The notes: generated by a model not told the origin, from the letters alone. A DNA stretch of 46,402 nucleotides from Pseudomonas sp. CAN1 (GCF_030462585.1 NZ_JASMRU010000007.1:239253-285654), one strand, 5' to 3'. Positions 11,085-22,518 are shown, counted from the first letter of the stretch. A program made the numbers and translations.

Positions 11085-11157
11085 GTAGGAGCGAGCTTGC
11101 TCGCGAACCAGCAAAAAGCTTCGCGAGCAAGGACTAGGCGTCCCCCTCGGTCCTACG
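11085..11157. repeat. REP-type palindrome, variant right arm
   Basis: GTAGGAGCGAGCTTGCTCGC forms the left arm. The right arm reads GCGAGCAAG, then a 19-base insert (11132-11150, GACTAGGCGTCCCCCTCGG), then TCCTACGAA, instead of the usual CTCGC. The same variant occurs at 39601-39693. It sits between the moxR and VWA genes and may separate their expression. Confidence 0.85.
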
Positions 11158-11174
11158 AAGAGCAAATCCGGTGA

Positions 11175-12020
11175 TCAGCGGCTGGCGCGGCGGCTCATGA
11201 AGGCAAGGCGCTCAAGGAGCTGTACGTCCTGCTCGTTCTTCACCAGGGCGCCGGCCAGCGGCGGGATGGCCTTGGTGGGGTCGCGTTCGCGCAGCACGGC
11301 TTCGCCGATGTTGTCGGCCATCAGCAGCTTCAGCCAGTCCACCAATTCGGAGGTGGAGGGCTTTTTCTTCAGGCCCGGCACCTTGCGCACGTCGAAGAAG
11401 ATGTCCAGCGCCTCGCTTACCAGCGTGCCGCTGATCTTCGGGTAGTGCACGTCGACGATCTTCTGCAGGGTCTCGCGGTCGGGGAAGGCGATGTAGTGGA
11501 AGAAGCAGCGGCGCAGGAAGGCGTCCGGCAGTTCCTTCTCGTTGTTCGAGGTGATGATGATGATCGGGCGCTGTTTCGCCTTGATCGTCTCGTTGGTCTC
11601 GTAAACGTAGAACTCCATCTTGTCGAGTTCCTGCAACAGGTCGTTGGGGAACTCGATGTCGGCCTTGTCGATCTCGTCGATCAGCAGGATCACCCGCTCT
11701 TCGGCCTCGAAGGCCTCCCAGAGCTTGCCCTTCTTGATGTAGTTGCGTACGTCGTGGACCTTGTCCACGCCCAGCTGCGAGTCGCGCAGGCGGCTGACCG
11801 CGTCGTACTCGTAGAGGCCCTGGTGGGCCTTGGTGGTGGACTTGATGTGCCAGGTGATCAGCCTGGCGCCGAAGGACTCCGCCAGCTGCTCGGCGAGCAT
11901 GGTCTTGCCGGTGCCCGGCTCACCTTTCACCAGCAGCGGGCGCTGCAGGGTGATGGCGGCGTTGACCGCCAGCTTGAGGTCGTCGGTGGCGACGTAGGAC
12001 TGGGTACCTTCGAACTTCAT
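11175..12020 (-). CDS. MoxR-family AAA+ ATPase
   Basis: A 281-residue AAA+ ATPase. Walker A is GEPGTGKT (about residues 32-39), Walker B is VILLIDEIDKAD, sensor 1 is IIITSNNEKELPDAF and the arginine finger region is RRCFFHY. The ATG at 12020 (MKFEGTQSY) has GAGGATTC upstream; the longer in-frame start is rejected because it adds a non-family stretch. It is the chaperone partner of the VWA protein encoded next on the same strand, although a REP element separates the two genes. Confidence 0.93.
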   Translation of the reverse strand: MKFEGTQSYVATDDLKLAVNAAITLQRPLLVKGEPGTGKTMLAEQLAESFGARLITWHIKSTTKAHQGLYEYDAVSRLRDSQLGVDKVHDVRNYIKKGKLWEAFEAEERVILLIDEIDKADIEFPNDLLQELDKMEFYVYETNETIKAKQRPIIIITSNNEKELPDAFLRRCFFHYIAFPDRETLQKIVDVHYPKISGTLVSEALDIFFDVRKVPGLKKKPSTSELVDWLKLLMADNIGEAVLRERDPTKAIPPLAGALVKNEQDVQLLERLAFMSRRASR

Positions 12021-12181
12021 CGGTGAATCCTCGAACGATGCGGGCCGGGCGCTCTGCCGGGCCGGGCGAATGGTCGGACAAGCTGCGACTATACCGCGCA
12101 GCCATGGCGAGTGTGAACGCAGACGCGGCATTCAGTCATTGAATGGCGGGTCAGGGGATGACTGATCGCAAATGGCCTGCC

Positions 12182-12236
12182 GATGACAAGTTTACTTTAC
12201 ATCGCCGAAATCCAGATGTTAAGTTCGCTTTACATC
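12182..12236 (+). promoter_or_regulatory. Two palindromic operators around a promoter
   Basis: Two imperfect 22-bp palindromes with the pattern GATG..AAGTT..CTTTACATC lie at 12182-12203 and 12215-12236, exactly 33 bp apart (three helical turns). A -35-like TTTACA (12196-12201) and a weak -10-like TTAAGT (12219-12224) with 17-bp spacing lie within them, so a repressor bound here would block the promoter. The XRE protein encoded downstream is the likely binder. Confidence 0.6.
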
Positions 12237-12250
12237 ACAAGGAGACCGCG

Positions 12251-12640
12251 ATGAATCCCGCCCTGCGCCGCTACACCCTGTCCTGTGCCGCCCTCATGCT
12301 CATTTACTCCGCCCTGCTGGCGCTGATCAGCTGGGGCCTGGACCTGCAGAAGCTGCCTTATGCCCTGCGCGTCCTGGCCGCCGCCTCTCCGGCTCTACCG
12401 CTGCTGGCGATGCTCTACGTGTTCGACCGCTACTTGCGCAGCGAGCCGGACGAATTCCTGCGTTTCCTGCTGTCCCGCGCCGCCATGCTGGCCGGCGGCG
12501 TGGTGGTCGGGCTGTTCAGCGCCTGGGGCTTTCTGGAGCAGTACGCCGCCTGGCCGCGCTTCCCGGTGATCCTCGCCTTCCCGCTGTTCTGGGCCGCCTA
12601 CGGCATTGCCGTGGTACTGCTGCGCCGGCGCTTCGCCTGA
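12251..12640 (+). CDS. Small membrane protein paired with XRE regulator
   Basis: A 129-residue protein with four hydrophobic segments (about residues 10-30, 38-55, 75-97 and 103-122) and few polar loops. The ATG at 12251 has an AAGGAG Shine-Dalgarno. I do not recognise a named domain. It is followed after 22 bases by an XRE regulator, and both lie behind a double-palindrome operator. Pairs of a small membrane protein with a YozG-type HTH protein occur widely, and the membrane protein may sequester or signal to the regulator; that role is inferred. Confidence 0.82.
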   Translation: MNPALRRYTLSCAALMLIYSALLALISWGLDLQKLPYALRVLAAASPALPLLAMLYVFDRYLRSEPDEFLRFLLSRAAMLAGGVVVGLFSAWGFLEQYAAWPRFPVILAFPLFWAAYGIAVVLLRRRFA

Positions 12641-12662
12641 GCGATTCAAGCAAGGAGCAACC

Positions 12663-12863
12663 ATGCACAATCGCCTCAAGGCACTGCGCGCCGAACGCGG
12701 CTGGAGCCAGCAGGACCTCGCCCTGCAACTGCAGGTTTCGCGGCAGAGCGTGATCGCCATCGAGAGTGGCAAGTTCGACCCCAGCCTGCCGCTGGCCTTT
12801 CGTATAGCCCGCGCCTTCGGGCTGCCCATCGAGGCCATCTTCAGCGAAGCGCAGCCCGAGTGA
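12663..12863 (+). CDS. Short XRE/Cro-type DNA-binding protein
   Basis: A 66-residue protein made almost wholly of one helix-turn-helix domain of HTH_3 type: LRAERGWSQQDLALQLQVS then RQSVIAIESG. The typical ending FGLPIEAIF is present, as in YozG-like regulators, so it has no separate sensor domain. A good AAGGAG Shine-Dalgarno precedes the ATG. It is co-transcribed with the membrane-protein gene and probably represses the shared promoter through the 12182-12236 palindromes. Confidence 0.9.
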   Translation: MHNRLKALRAERGWSQQDLALQLQVSRQSVIAIESGKFDPSLPLAFRIARAFGLPIEAIFSEAQPE

Positions 12864-12944
12864 GCCAGGTGCGCCGACTGGACTACCAGGCCCGCCGGGC
12901 ATAGGCTGCTGGGTCTGCACAGCTCCGAACCTAAGGAACGCATC

Positions 12945-13919
<975 letters not shown>

Positions 13920-13926
13920 GCTCTAT

Positions 13927-13949
13927 TCCGCCGCTCTGCGCGGCGGATT
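13927..13949 (+). terminator. Hairpin after cysK
   Basis: TCCGCCGC-TCTGC-GCGGCGGA forms an 8-bp stem 8 bases after the cysK stop. Only TTCC follows, so it is a weak terminator at best. Confidence 0.5.
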
Positions 13950-14060
13950 CCTACCTGCCGTTCCGAATCGGTGCGGCCCAAGTCTCGTACGTGACACATG
14001 CGCTGTCTGCGGACCCGCAGGCAGCCATGGCCCCTCGCCATGTTCCGGCAAAATGGTTAA

Positions 14061-15236
<1,176 letters not shown>

Positions 15237-15251
15237 GCGTCACCCTTGCCT

Positions 15252-15294
15252 GACAACGCGCGGCCCCGGCCGCGCGTTGTCGTTTCTGTCGTTT
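15252..15294 (+). terminator. Terminator after the second binding-protein gene
   Basis: GACAACGCGCGGCC and GGCCGCGCGTTGTC form a very stable stem 15 bases after the stop, followed by GTTTCTGTCGTTT. Confidence 0.8.
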
Positions 15295-15342
15295 GCACCG
15301 GGCCGGATTCGCAGACAACGCCTGCTCGCAGGACGGCTTCCT

Positions 15343-15409
15343 GTAGGAGCGAGCTTGCTCGCGAACGGGCTCAGCGACGAAAGCGGTTCGCGAGCAAGCT
15401 CGCTCCTAC
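15343..15409. repeat. REP-type palindrome
   Basis: GTAGGAGCGAGCTTGCTCGC and its inverse CGAGCAAGCTCGCTCCTAC flank a 24-base spacer. Canonical arms of the REP family found across this window. Confidence 0.9.
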
Positions 15410-15814
15410 GAAGAGCACCAGCACCCAGCCTGCACAGTCGTTTCTGTCGCAGGAATCGCACTTTGCCGCACGACTCGCACATGGCTCGCTCGCGCGCGCG
15501 AAGCCCGCTATAGTCAGTCCACGCAGCGCCGATGCTGCCCCACTGCACAGGTTCGCCTTCCATGTCCCGATACCCATTGCCCGATCCGGCAATCAACGTT
15601 GCAGCCTCCCCGGCCTGCGGCGCGGGTGCGGGCGCGGCCTGCCCTCCTCCGCCTCCTGTCGTCGCTGTCGCGTCGCCTCCGCCACCCGGCGTGAGCTTCT
15701 GACGCCACACGCGTTTTCCATCGCCTGGTTTTCCGCGCACAACTGACGCGGCTCCCGGTATGTATCCGGCCCCTTGATGGCCGGTCGTGATCTGCCTGAC
15801 GACAGGTGCATTGC
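15410..15814 (+). other. Stretch without a firm gene; possible Pro-rich leader ORF
   Basis: No firm gene is visible. A 46-codon frame at 15562-15702 begins MSRYPLPDP and contains two proline runs (PPPPP and PPPP) that would slow ribosomes. Its codons are less biased than those of neighbouring genes, and only a weak CACAGG precedes it. It could be a leader peptide for the EamA gene downstream or chance. TATAGT near 15519 is a possible -10 element. Confidence 0.3.
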
Positions 15815-16720
15815 ATGATTTCGCTCAACCGCTCGTCCCTGGCCTCCCTGGCCAGCACCTCCCTGTTCGTGCTGCTGTGGAGCAGCGCCGCCATCATCAG
15901 CAAGTGGGGCCTGACTCACGCATCACCGATGGTCTTCCTCATCGCCCGCTTCGGCACCGCGCTGGTGGCGCTGCTGATTCTCTCGCCGCTGATCGGCCTG
16001 CGCTGGCCGCGCGAGCGCAAGCAGATACGCCACGCCGTGCTCACCGGCCTGGTGATGCTGGGCATCTACCCGATCTTCTACCTGATGGCGCTGGACCTGC
16101 ACGTCACCCCCGGCGTGATCGCCACGGTGCTCGGCGTGCAGCCGATGCTCACCAGCTTCCTCCTCGAACGCCGGCATTCGGCGCCGCGCCTGGGCGGCCT
16201 TGCGCTGGGGCTGATCGGGCTGGTGATGGTGGTCTACCAGAGCATCGGGCTGTCGGGTCTGACCTTCGCCGGCCTGGCCTGCTGCCTGCTGGCGCTGCTG
16301 TCGATCACCGGCGGCTCGATCCTGCAGAAGAACATCCGCGACAACCCGCTGGGCACCCTGCCCCTGCAGTACATGGCCGGGCTGGCGCTGTGCATTGGCG
16401 TCGCGCCGTTCCAGCCGCTGCACGTGGAGTGGAATGCCGCGTTCATCCTCAGTGCGCTGTGGATGGGCCTGATGGTCTCGGTGCTGGCCACCGTGTTGCT
16501 CTACCGGATGATCGCGGCGGGCAACCTGGTCAACGTCACCAGCCTGTTCTACCTGGTGCCGGCGGTCACGGCGCTGATGGATTACGCGGTGTTCGGCAAT
16601 CGCCTGTCCGCCCTCGGCCTGCTGGGCATGGGGCTGATCGTGGTGGGGTTGATGCTGGTGTTCCGCAAGGCGGCGCCGGCGCGGGATACCGGGGCGGTGC
16701 GGGTTGTGGATAACGGATAG
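15815..16720 (+). CDS. EamA/DMT-family transporter
   Basis: A 301-residue inner-membrane protein with about ten hydrophobic segments in two repeats of EamA type (WSSAAIISKWGL near residue 25, GGSILQKN in the second half). The ATG at 15815 follows ACAGG by 8 bases; a GTG 9 bases upstream is the alternative. A metabolite or amino-acid exporter is the usual role; the substrate is not evident. It converges with a second EamA gene across a repeat-containing gap. Confidence 0.9.
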   Translation: MISLNRSSLASLASTSLFVLLWSSAAIISKWGLTHASPMVFLIARFGTALVALLILSPLIGLRWPRERKQIRHAVLTGLVMLGIYPIFYLMALDLHVTPGVIATVLGVQPMLTSFLLERRHSAPRLGGLALGLIGLVMVVYQSIGLSGLTFAGLACCLLALLSITGGSILQKNIRDNPLGTLPLQYMAGLALCIGVAPFQPLHVEWNAAFILSALWMGLMVSVLATVLLYRMIAAGNLVNVTSLFYLVPAVTALMDYAVFGNRLSALGLLGMGLIVVGLMLVFRKAAPARDTGAVRVVDNG

Positions 16721-16736
16721 TCCGTCGTAGCGCTTG

Positions 16737-16905
16737 CTCCCTCTCCCCTGCCCTCTCCCTGAAGGGAGAGGGGGTTTCCGAGCGGCTCGGATTGCCGTGC
16801 TCTACTGATGCCTTGGTTGCAGGCTGAGCAGGTCATTTCCCTTTACACCGAACCAGTCCCCTCTCCCTTCGGAGCGGGGCGCGCAGCCAGGGTTAGGGAG
16901 AGGGC
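16737..16905. repeat. CCCTCTCC-family inverted repeats
   Basis: Two elements lie between the convergent transporter genes. CCCTCTCCC..GAAGGGAGAGGG is at 16739-16772, and CCCTCTCCC..GGGTTAGGGAGAGGG is at about 16858-16905. They match the element at 127-253. Such repeats are common between Pseudomonas genes and may act as bidirectional transcription stops. Confidence 0.75.
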
Positions 16906-16948
16906 TGCCCTCGGCACCAAAGTTTCACTACAACGCCCCAACAACCCC

Positions 16949-17854
16949 TCAACCCGCCGCCTCCACCTTCGGCTGCGGCGCCGGCCGCAGCACCAGCCAC
17001 AGCGCCAGCGCAATCAGCACGCCGCCCTGCAGGTGCGCCCAGGACAGCGACTCGTCCAGCAGCAGCACGCCCCAGAACACCCCGAAAGGCGGAATCAGGA
17101 AGGTCACCGTCATGGTCTTCAGCGGGCCGATGCTGGCCAGCAGGCGGAAGTACAGGACATAGGCGAAGGACGTGCAGAGGAAGCCCAGCCCGGCCAGCGC
17201 CAGCAGGATCTTCGGTTCGGCCAGCGGCGCTAATGGCATGTCCAGGCTGGTGCCAAGGAAGAACGGCAGCAGGCAGAGTGTCGCACCGGCCTGGCTGCCC
17301 AGGGCCGAGACGGCGAAATCCAGCCCGCCCTGGTCGTTGATCCAGCGCTTGGTGAAATAGCCGGCGAAGCCATAGCAGGTGGTCGCCACCAGGCAGGCGG
17401 CGGCGCCCCAGAGCACCGGGGCATCGAAGGGCACCGGGCCGGCACGGGTCAGCACCGCCACACCCGCCAGCCCCAGCAGCACGCCGAGAGCCTTGCCGCC
17501 GGTGAGCGCCTCACCGAAGAACAGCGAGCCGATCAGCACGCCCATCAGCGGCGTGGTGGCGTTGAAGATCGCCGAATACCCGGCCGGCAGAAACTGCGCC
17601 GCCAGGCTGTACATCAGCACCGGAATGCCCGAGGCGATCACGCCGATCAGCAGCAGGCGCACCAGCTTGCCGCGAAAATCCCAGCGCGTGCGCAGCGCCA
17701 GCATGATCAGCACCAGCCCGATGGCCGAGAGGAACACCCGGAAGAACGCCGTCGGCATCACCCCGATGGCCGGCACCAGTTGCCGCATGAAAAGAAAACT
17801 GGCGCCCCAGATGGCGGCCAGACCGAACATGTTGAGCAGAGCGGCAGGGTTCAT
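16949..17854 (-). CDS. EamA/DMT-family transporter
   Basis: A 301-residue membrane protein with ten hydrophobic segments in two EamA halves (AIWGASFLFMR near residue 16, PPFGVFWGVLLLDE in the second half). The C-terminal tail (APQPKVEAAG) is polar. It begins at an ATG with GGAG some 11 bases upstream. It is the third EamA protein in the window and differs clearly from the other two, so it is not a recent local duplicate. Substrate unknown. Confidence 0.9.
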   Translation of the reverse strand: MNPAALLNMFGLAAIWGASFLFMRQLVPAIGVMPTAFFRVFLSAIGLVLIMLALRTRWDFRGKLVRLLLIGVIASGIPVLMYSLAAQFLPAGYSAIFNATTPLMGVLIGSLFFGEALTGGKALGVLLGLAGVAVLTRAGPVPFDAPVLWGAAACLVATTCYGFAGYFTKRWINDQGGLDFAVSALGSQAGATLCLLPFFLGTSLDMPLAPLAEPKILLALAGLGFLCTSFAYVLYFRLLASIGPLKTMTVTFLIPPFGVFWGVLLLDESLSWAHLQGGVLIALALWLVLRPAPQPKVEAAG

Positions 17855-17936
17855 CGCGACAGGCTCCAGGGCAGGAAAGCCACCAGCCTACGCCGGTGGT
17901 GAAGGGCATCCATCCACAGCTGACTTTCAAAGTCCA

Positions 17937-18437
17937 TCAGCGATTCTGCCGCAGCCGCGCCATGCTCAGCACGTCGGTGTAAACACCATCACGCAGGGCG
18001 AACTCGCGCAGCGTTCCTTCCACCTCGAAGCCGAACTTGCGGTACAGCGCGATGGCCGGCTCGTTGTCAGTGAAAACGGTCAGCTCGACGCGGCGCAGGC
18101 CCATCCAGTTGTCGGCAACGTCCATCAGTTCGGCCAGCAGCCGCGTGCCAATGCCGCGTCCCTGCCAAGCCACGGCGACGCCCATGCCGATGCTGCCGCA
18201 CTGACTGCGGCGCACGCGCGGGTACTGTTCCAGGCTGGCGCTGCCGATCACCTCGCCCTGGTGCAGTGCCAGCAGGGAAATGCGGCGCTCGTCGTCCAGC
18301 ACCATGCGCTTGCGCCACAGTTCCGGCGCCTGATAGGGCATCTGCAGGACCTGGCGAGCCACCGCCGGATCGTTGTAGAGGGCCGCGAGGCCATTGATGT
18401 GCTGCTCGGTGCAGCGTTCGATGCGGACGTCTTGCAT
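17937..18437 (-). CDS. GNAT-family N-acetyltransferase
   Basis: A 166-residue cytoplasmic acetyltransferase. The acetyl-CoA binding motif A is [18 protein letters not shown] (about residues 78-95), followed by [21 protein letters not shown], as in amino-acid N-acyltransferases of the GNAT family. The ATG at 18437 (MQDVRIERC) is the family start; a longer in-frame start is rejected because it adds unrelated sequence. The substrate cannot be inferred. It is divergent from aceK. Confidence 0.88.
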   Translation of the reverse strand: MQDVRIERCTEQHINGLAALYNDPAVARQVLQMPYQAPELWRKRMVLDDERRISLLALHQGEVIGSASLEQYPRVRRSQCGSIGMGVAVAWQGRGIGTRLLAELMDVADNWMGLRRVELTVFTDNEPAIALYRKFGFEVEGTLREFALRDGVYTDVLSMARLRQNR

Positions 18438-18612
18438 GGCGTATCGGCTCCTTGCCGAAGGGGATGCACGAGGCTCTTTTCCAGGAGAGCGGCCGGCCAG
18501 CATACGCGCTAACCCTGCGGGAAAGCTGCACGATCCAGCGAAGAATCCGCCCTTTCCCAACTGGTTCGCCGTGGCTAAGCTCGCTGCACCAGAACCCAGC
18601 AGAGGCGCTCCC

Positions 18613-20349
18613 ATGGCTCAGCACTGGCCGGCGACCGAGATCGCGACCCTGATCCTCCAAGGCTTCGACGACTACCGCGCGAAGTTCCACCAGATCACCG
18701 CCGGCGCCCCGGCGCGCTTCGAGCAGGCGCTCTGGCAGGAAGCGCAGCAGGCCTCGACCGAGCGCATCGAGCTGTACGAGGAAATGGTTGCCGAGACCGT
18801 GGCCCGACTGGCCGAGGCCATGGCCGGCATCGACCTGGTGGATGTGGAGCGCTGGCCGATCGCCAAGAGCGCCTACATCACCTTGCTCGACCCGCGGCTG
18901 GACGACGAACTGGCGGAAACCTGGTTCAACTCGATCTTCTGCGGCCTGTTCAGCCACGACAACATCAGCGACGGCACGATGTTCGTGCACACCACCCGCC
19001 CCGCCCTGCGCGCCCATTCCCGCGACCCGCACACGCGCATCTACCGCCCCGGCGGCAAGCTGCGCGAGGCGCTGGAAAACATCTTCGACGACTACCGCTT
19101 CGCCGTGGACTACGACGACCGCGAGCGCGACCTGCAGCGCATGGACAGCCTGCTGCACGCCAACCTGCCGGACTGGGTGTGCAAGGACCCGACCCTGACC
19201 ATCGAGCTGATCGGCTCGGTGTTCTACCGCAACAAGGGCGCCTACCTGGTGGGCCGCCTGTTCACCCCGGACGAGCAGTGGCCGCTGGTGTTCCCGCTGG
19301 TGCACCACGAAGGGCGCGGCATCCAGTTCGACACGGTGATCACCGACGAGGCGGAAGTCTCGATCATCTTCTCCTTCACCCGCTCCTACTTCATGGTCGA
19401 CGCGCCGGTGCCGGCAGAGATGGTCGCCTTCCTCAAGCGCCTGCTGCCGGGCAAGCACATCGCCGAGCTGTACACCTCCATCGGCTTCTACAAGCAGGGC
19501 AAGAGCGAGTTCTACCGCGCGCTGATCAACCACCTGGCGACCACCGACGACCGCTTCGTCATGGCCCCCGGCGTGCGCGGCATGGTGATGAGCGTGTTCA
19601 CCCTGCCGGGCTTCAACACCGTGTTCAAGATCATCAAGGACAACTTCAACCCGGCCAAGACCGTCGACCACGCCACGGTGATTCAGAAGTACCAATTGGT
19701 GAAGAACCACGACCGCGTCGGGCGCCTGGCCGATACCCAGCAGTTCGCCGACTTCCGCTTCCCGGTGGGCAAGTTCGACCCCGACTGCCTCGCCGAACTG
19801 CTCGACGTCGCGCCCTCCACCGTGCAGATGGAAGGCGACGTGGTGCTGATCCGCCACTGCTGGACGGAACGGCGCATGACCCCGCTGAACATCTACCTCG
19901 AACACGCCACCCCCGCGCAGGTGGAAGAGGCGCTGAAGGACTACGGCCTGGCGATCAAGCAACTGGCGGCGGCGAACATCTTCCCCGGCGACATGCTGCT
20001 GAAGAACTTCGGCGTCACCCGCCACGGCCGCGTGGTGTTCTACGACTACGACGAGATCTGCTACCTCACCGAGGTGCACTTCCGCCACATCCCGCCAGCG
20101 CGCTACGAGGAAGACGAGATGTCCTCCGAGCCCTGGTACTCGGTGGGGCCGATGGACGTGTTCCCGGAGGAGTTCCCGCGCTTCCTGTTCGTCGACCTGA
20201 AGCTGCGCCGGCAATTCGCCAAGCTGCACGGCAACCTGTTCGACGCCGACTACTGGAAGGGCCTGCAGGAACAGATTCGCGCCGGCAAGGTGATCGACGT
20301 ATTCCCCTACCGCCGCCACGAATCCCCGGAAGAGGCGCTGGCGCGCTGA
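18613..20349 (+). CDS. aceK: Isocitrate dehydrogenase kinase/phosphatase
   Basis: A 578-residue bifunctional enzyme that phosphorylates and dephosphorylates isocitrate dehydrogenase, switching carbon flow between the TCA cycle and the glyoxylate shunt. The regulatory domain fills about residues 1-310. The kinase-like domain follows, with [16 protein letters not shown] holding the nucleotide-binding lysine and the metal-binding YDYDE near residues 477-481. The length fits the family. The ATG at 18613 has AGAGG upstream. It stands alone, not in an aceBA operon, as in pseudomonads. Confidence 0.97.
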   Translation: MAQHWPATEIATLILQGFDDYRAKFHQITAGAPARFEQALWQEAQQASTERIELYEEMVAETVARLAEAMAGIDLVDVERWPIAKSAYITLLDPRLDDELAETWFNSIFCGLFSHDNISDGTMFVHTTRPALRAHSRDPHTRIYRPGGKLREALENIFDDYRFAVDYDDRERDLQRMDSLLHANLPDWVCKDPTLTIELIGSVFYRNKGAYLVGRLFTPDEQWPLVFPLVHHEGRGIQFDTVITDEAEVSIIFSFTRSYFMVDAPVPAEMVAFLKRLLPGKHIAELYTSIGFYKQGKSEFYRALINHLATTDDRFVMAPGVRGMVMSVFTLPGFNTVFKIIKDNFNPAKTVDHATVIQKYQLVKNHDRVGRLADTQQFADFRFPVGKFDPDCLAELLDVAPSTVQMEGDVVLIRHCWTERRMTPLNIYLEHATPAQVEEALKDYGLAIKQLAAANIFPGDMLLKNFGVTRHGRVVFYDYDEICYLTEVHFRHIPPARYEEDEMSSEPWYSVGPMDVFPEEFPRFLFVDLKLRRQFAKLHGNLFDADYWKGLQEQIRAGKVIDVFPYRRHESPEEALAR

Positions 20350-20679
20350 GCCCTGGCTCATTCGCGCGCCCATGCACCTGACGCCTCGCGGCGGATAACG
20401 CTGGCGCGTTATCCGCCCTACGAACCCAGCCAGCGTATGGGCTCTCGTAGGAGCGGACCTTGTCCGCGAAATGGCCGGCAGGCCATGCTTGGGGGCAGCA
20501 CCACTATCGCGGTGATCGCGGAGAAGCTCCGCTCCTACAAGAGCGGTGCAGTGTGGCGCTTCAGTACGTAGGGCGGATAACCCGGAACGGGTTATCCGCC
20601 GGATACCTCGCGGCGGATAACGCTGCCGCGTTATCCGTCCTACAAAGGCCTGCTGGGTGTGCTTTTCGCAGGAGCGCCT
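20350..20679. repeat. Repeat island downstream of aceK
   Basis: A 330-base stretch without a gene. It holds a GCGGATAACGC/GCGTTATCCGCC palindrome (20391-20425) and a REP variant with arms GTAGGAGCGGACCTTGTCCGCG and CTCCGCTCCTAC (20447-20538). A tandem pair of GGATAAC/GTTATCC palindromes follows at 20567-20642. The spacer of the REP variant contains GCCGGCAGGCC and ATCGCGGTGATCGCG, which can fold. Confidence 0.85.
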
Positions 20680-21204
20680 TCAGTTCCAGTGCCGCCGCGT
20701 CGCGCGGCGGTTGTCGCCCAGGCCGACCAGCGCCGCCACGGAGGCCATCAGTACCTCAGCAATCCACGCCAGTACCAGCCCACCGGCCAGCGCCCAGCCG
20801 ATGGCTTCGGGTTCCAGCACCACCTGGTAGCGATAGTTGGCGTAGGTTTCCTGCAGCAGTTCGTGGTTCGGCGCCGTCACCATGTGCAGCGCGCGCTGGT
20901 ACCAGGTGCCTTGCAGGGCCTGCCATTCGTTCTCGAACAGCTGGGCACGGCGCATCAGCCGTTCGATGTTGTCGGCGTCGCGCTGGAACACCGGGTCCGG
21001 GCTGCCCCGATAGTGCGCCACCAGGGCACTCAGGTCGCCCTGGAAGAACTGCCCGGAGGTGTCCTTGAACCCTTGCAGCGCCTGGGTTGCCTCGATGCGG
21101 TGGGCATCGACGCGTTGCGCGTAATCCTTGATGAAGCCCGGTATCTGCACGGCGACCAACAGGCCCAGTGCGAACAGCACCATGCGTACGTAGCTGCGCA
21201 GCAT
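20680..21204 (-). CDS. DUF2937 membrane protein
   Basis: A 174-residue protein with one N-terminal membrane helix (about residues 5-22), a long, mostly helical soluble middle, and a C-terminal membrane helix (about 137-160), the pattern of DUF2937 proteins. The ATG has a strong GAGAGGGG Shine-Dalgarno. It lies downstream of a class II amidotransferase gene on the same strand with a 90-base gap. Function unknown. Confidence 0.88.
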   Translation of the reverse strand: MLRSYVRMVLFALGLLVAVQIPGFIKDYAQRVDAHRIEATQALQGFKDTSGQFFQGDLSALVAHYRGSPDPVFQRDADNIERLMRRAQLFENEWQALQGTWYQRALHMVTAPNHELLQETYANYRYQVVLEPEAIGWALAGGLVLAWIAEVLMASVAALVGLGDNRRATRRHWN

Positions 21205-21294
21205 TGTTTTCCCCTCTCGTTCTTATGATGTGCAAGGCGCCGGTGGATTCTCCCGGTTGCCGCGTCGGCGTGCCGGGAGTGCTTCACGTCCCGC

Positions 21295-22068
21295 TCAGAT
21301 GCGACCCTGGGTGACGATCTCGCCACGCCACCAGAGCATCCACTCGCCGCCCTGCATGCGGGTCCAGTTCTCGTTGTCGGTCAGCGGTTCGGTGGCGATC
21401 ACCGTGACCACGTCGTTGGGCGTGGTCTCGGACTGGAAGTCCACGGTCATGTCGGCATCGCGCAGGCGCGCCGGGCCGAACGGAGCGCGGCGGGTGATCC
21501 AGGCCAGCTTGGTGCTGCAGAAGGTGAACAGCCAATCGCCATCGCTGAGCAGGCAATTGAATACGCCCTTCTCGCGGTAGGAGGTGCAGGCGGTGACCAG
21601 GGTGGGTAGGAGGACTTCCACTGGCACCGGTTCGGGGAAGGCCCGGCGCACGCGGTTGAGCAGGTCGCAGAAGGCCGCTTCGCTGTCGGTGTCGCCCACT
21701 GCACGGTACAGGCCGGGCTCAGGGTTGAAGTCGGCGAGCTGGCCGTTGTGGGCGAAGGTCCAGTAGCGACCGCCCATTTCGCGCACGAAGGGATGGGTGT
21801 TGGACAGGCAGACCTTGCCGACGTTGGCCTGGCGGATATGGCCGATTACCGCCTCGCTCTTGATCGGGTAGCGCTGCACCAGCCGCGCGACTTCCGAGTC
21901 GACGCTCGCTGTCGGGTCCTGGAACAGCCGCACGCCGCGCCCTTCATAGAAGGCGATGCCCCAGCCGTCGCGGTGCGGGCCGGTGCCGCCGCCGCGCTGC
22001 ATCAGCCCGGTGAAGCTGAAGACGATGTCCGTCGGGACGTTGGCGCTCATGCCGAGCAACTCGCACAT
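21295..22068 (-). CDS. Class II glutamine amidotransferase (YafJ-like)
   Basis: A 257-residue protein with the Ntn-type glutaminase fold. The nucleophile would be Cys2 after removal of Met ([10 protein letters not shown]). Other marks are [14 protein letters not shown] (about residues 29-42), NTHPFVRE and FAHNGQL. It has no synthase domain, as in YafJ, whose physiological substrate is unclear. It follows the HIT gene with a 3-base gap, so the two are co-translated. Confidence 0.92.
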   Translation of the reverse strand: MCELLGMSANVPTDIVFSFTGLMQRGGGTGPHRDGWGIAFYEGRGVRLFQDPTASVDSEVARLVQRYPIKSEAVIGHIRQANVGKVCLSNTHPFVREMGGRYWTFAHNGQLADFNPEPGLYRAVGDTDSEAAFCDLLNRVRRAFPEPVPVEVLLPTLVTACTSYREKGVFNCLLSDGDWLFTFCSTKLAWITRRAPFGPARLRDADMTVDFQSETTPNDVVTVIATEPLTDNENWTRMQGGEWMLWWRGEIVTQGRI

Positions 22069-22071
22069 GAA

Positions 22072-22518
22072 TCAGTTCTCCTCCATCAGTGCCTCGCGCA
22101 GCTGATGCAGCTCGCGATCCAGGCGATTCTGCAGCCTTTTCCGCCCCAGCGGCAGGAACCGCGTGAGCCCGCGCAGCACCAGGGCCGGCAGGTCGTTCAG
22201 CTCACGCGGGATAAGGTGCAGGTGAAAATGGGCGACATGCTGGTTGGCCGCGGGACCATCGTTGACCAGCAGGTTGATGCCGACCCGCCCATAGCCGGCT
22301 CGGCGCAGCACGCGCTGCATGCGCTCGGCCAGCGGGATCAGGTCCTGCTGCGCCGCCTCCGAGAGCTGGTGCAGGAAAGCCGCGTGCTCGCGGGCCACCA
22401 GCAGCAGGTGCGCGGGGCGCAGCGGATAGATGTCCAGCAGCACGATGAAATGGTCGTCTTCGTAGAGGGTACGGGCCGGCACGCGACCGGCCGCGATGGC
22501 GCAGAACACGCAGTCCAT
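22072..22518 (-). CDS. HIT-family nucleotide-binding protein
   Basis: A 148-residue histidine-triad protein; such enzymes hydrolyse or transfer nucleotides. The triad is HFHLHLI with His97, His99 and His101, and the N-terminus MDCVFCAIAAG is typical, with Cys3 and Cys6 possibly binding zinc together with His residues. GAGGAG lies before the ATG. It is the first gene of a tight pair with the class II amidotransferase. Confidence 0.93.
   Translation of the reverse strand: MDCVFCAIAAGRVPARTLYEDDHFIVLLDIYPLRPAHLLLVAREHAAFLHQLSEAAQQDLIPLAERMQRVLRRAGYGRVGINLLVNDGPAANQHVAHFHLHLIPRELNDLPALVLRGLTRFLPLGRKRLQNRLDRELHQLREALMEEN

Noticed and set aside
18067..20373. 768-codon open frame antisense to aceK
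   Set aside because: It mirrors the aceK codon bias (high-GC third positions keep the opposite strand open), shows no family motif and is rich in Val, Ala, Gly, His and Gln in a way typical of antisense frames.
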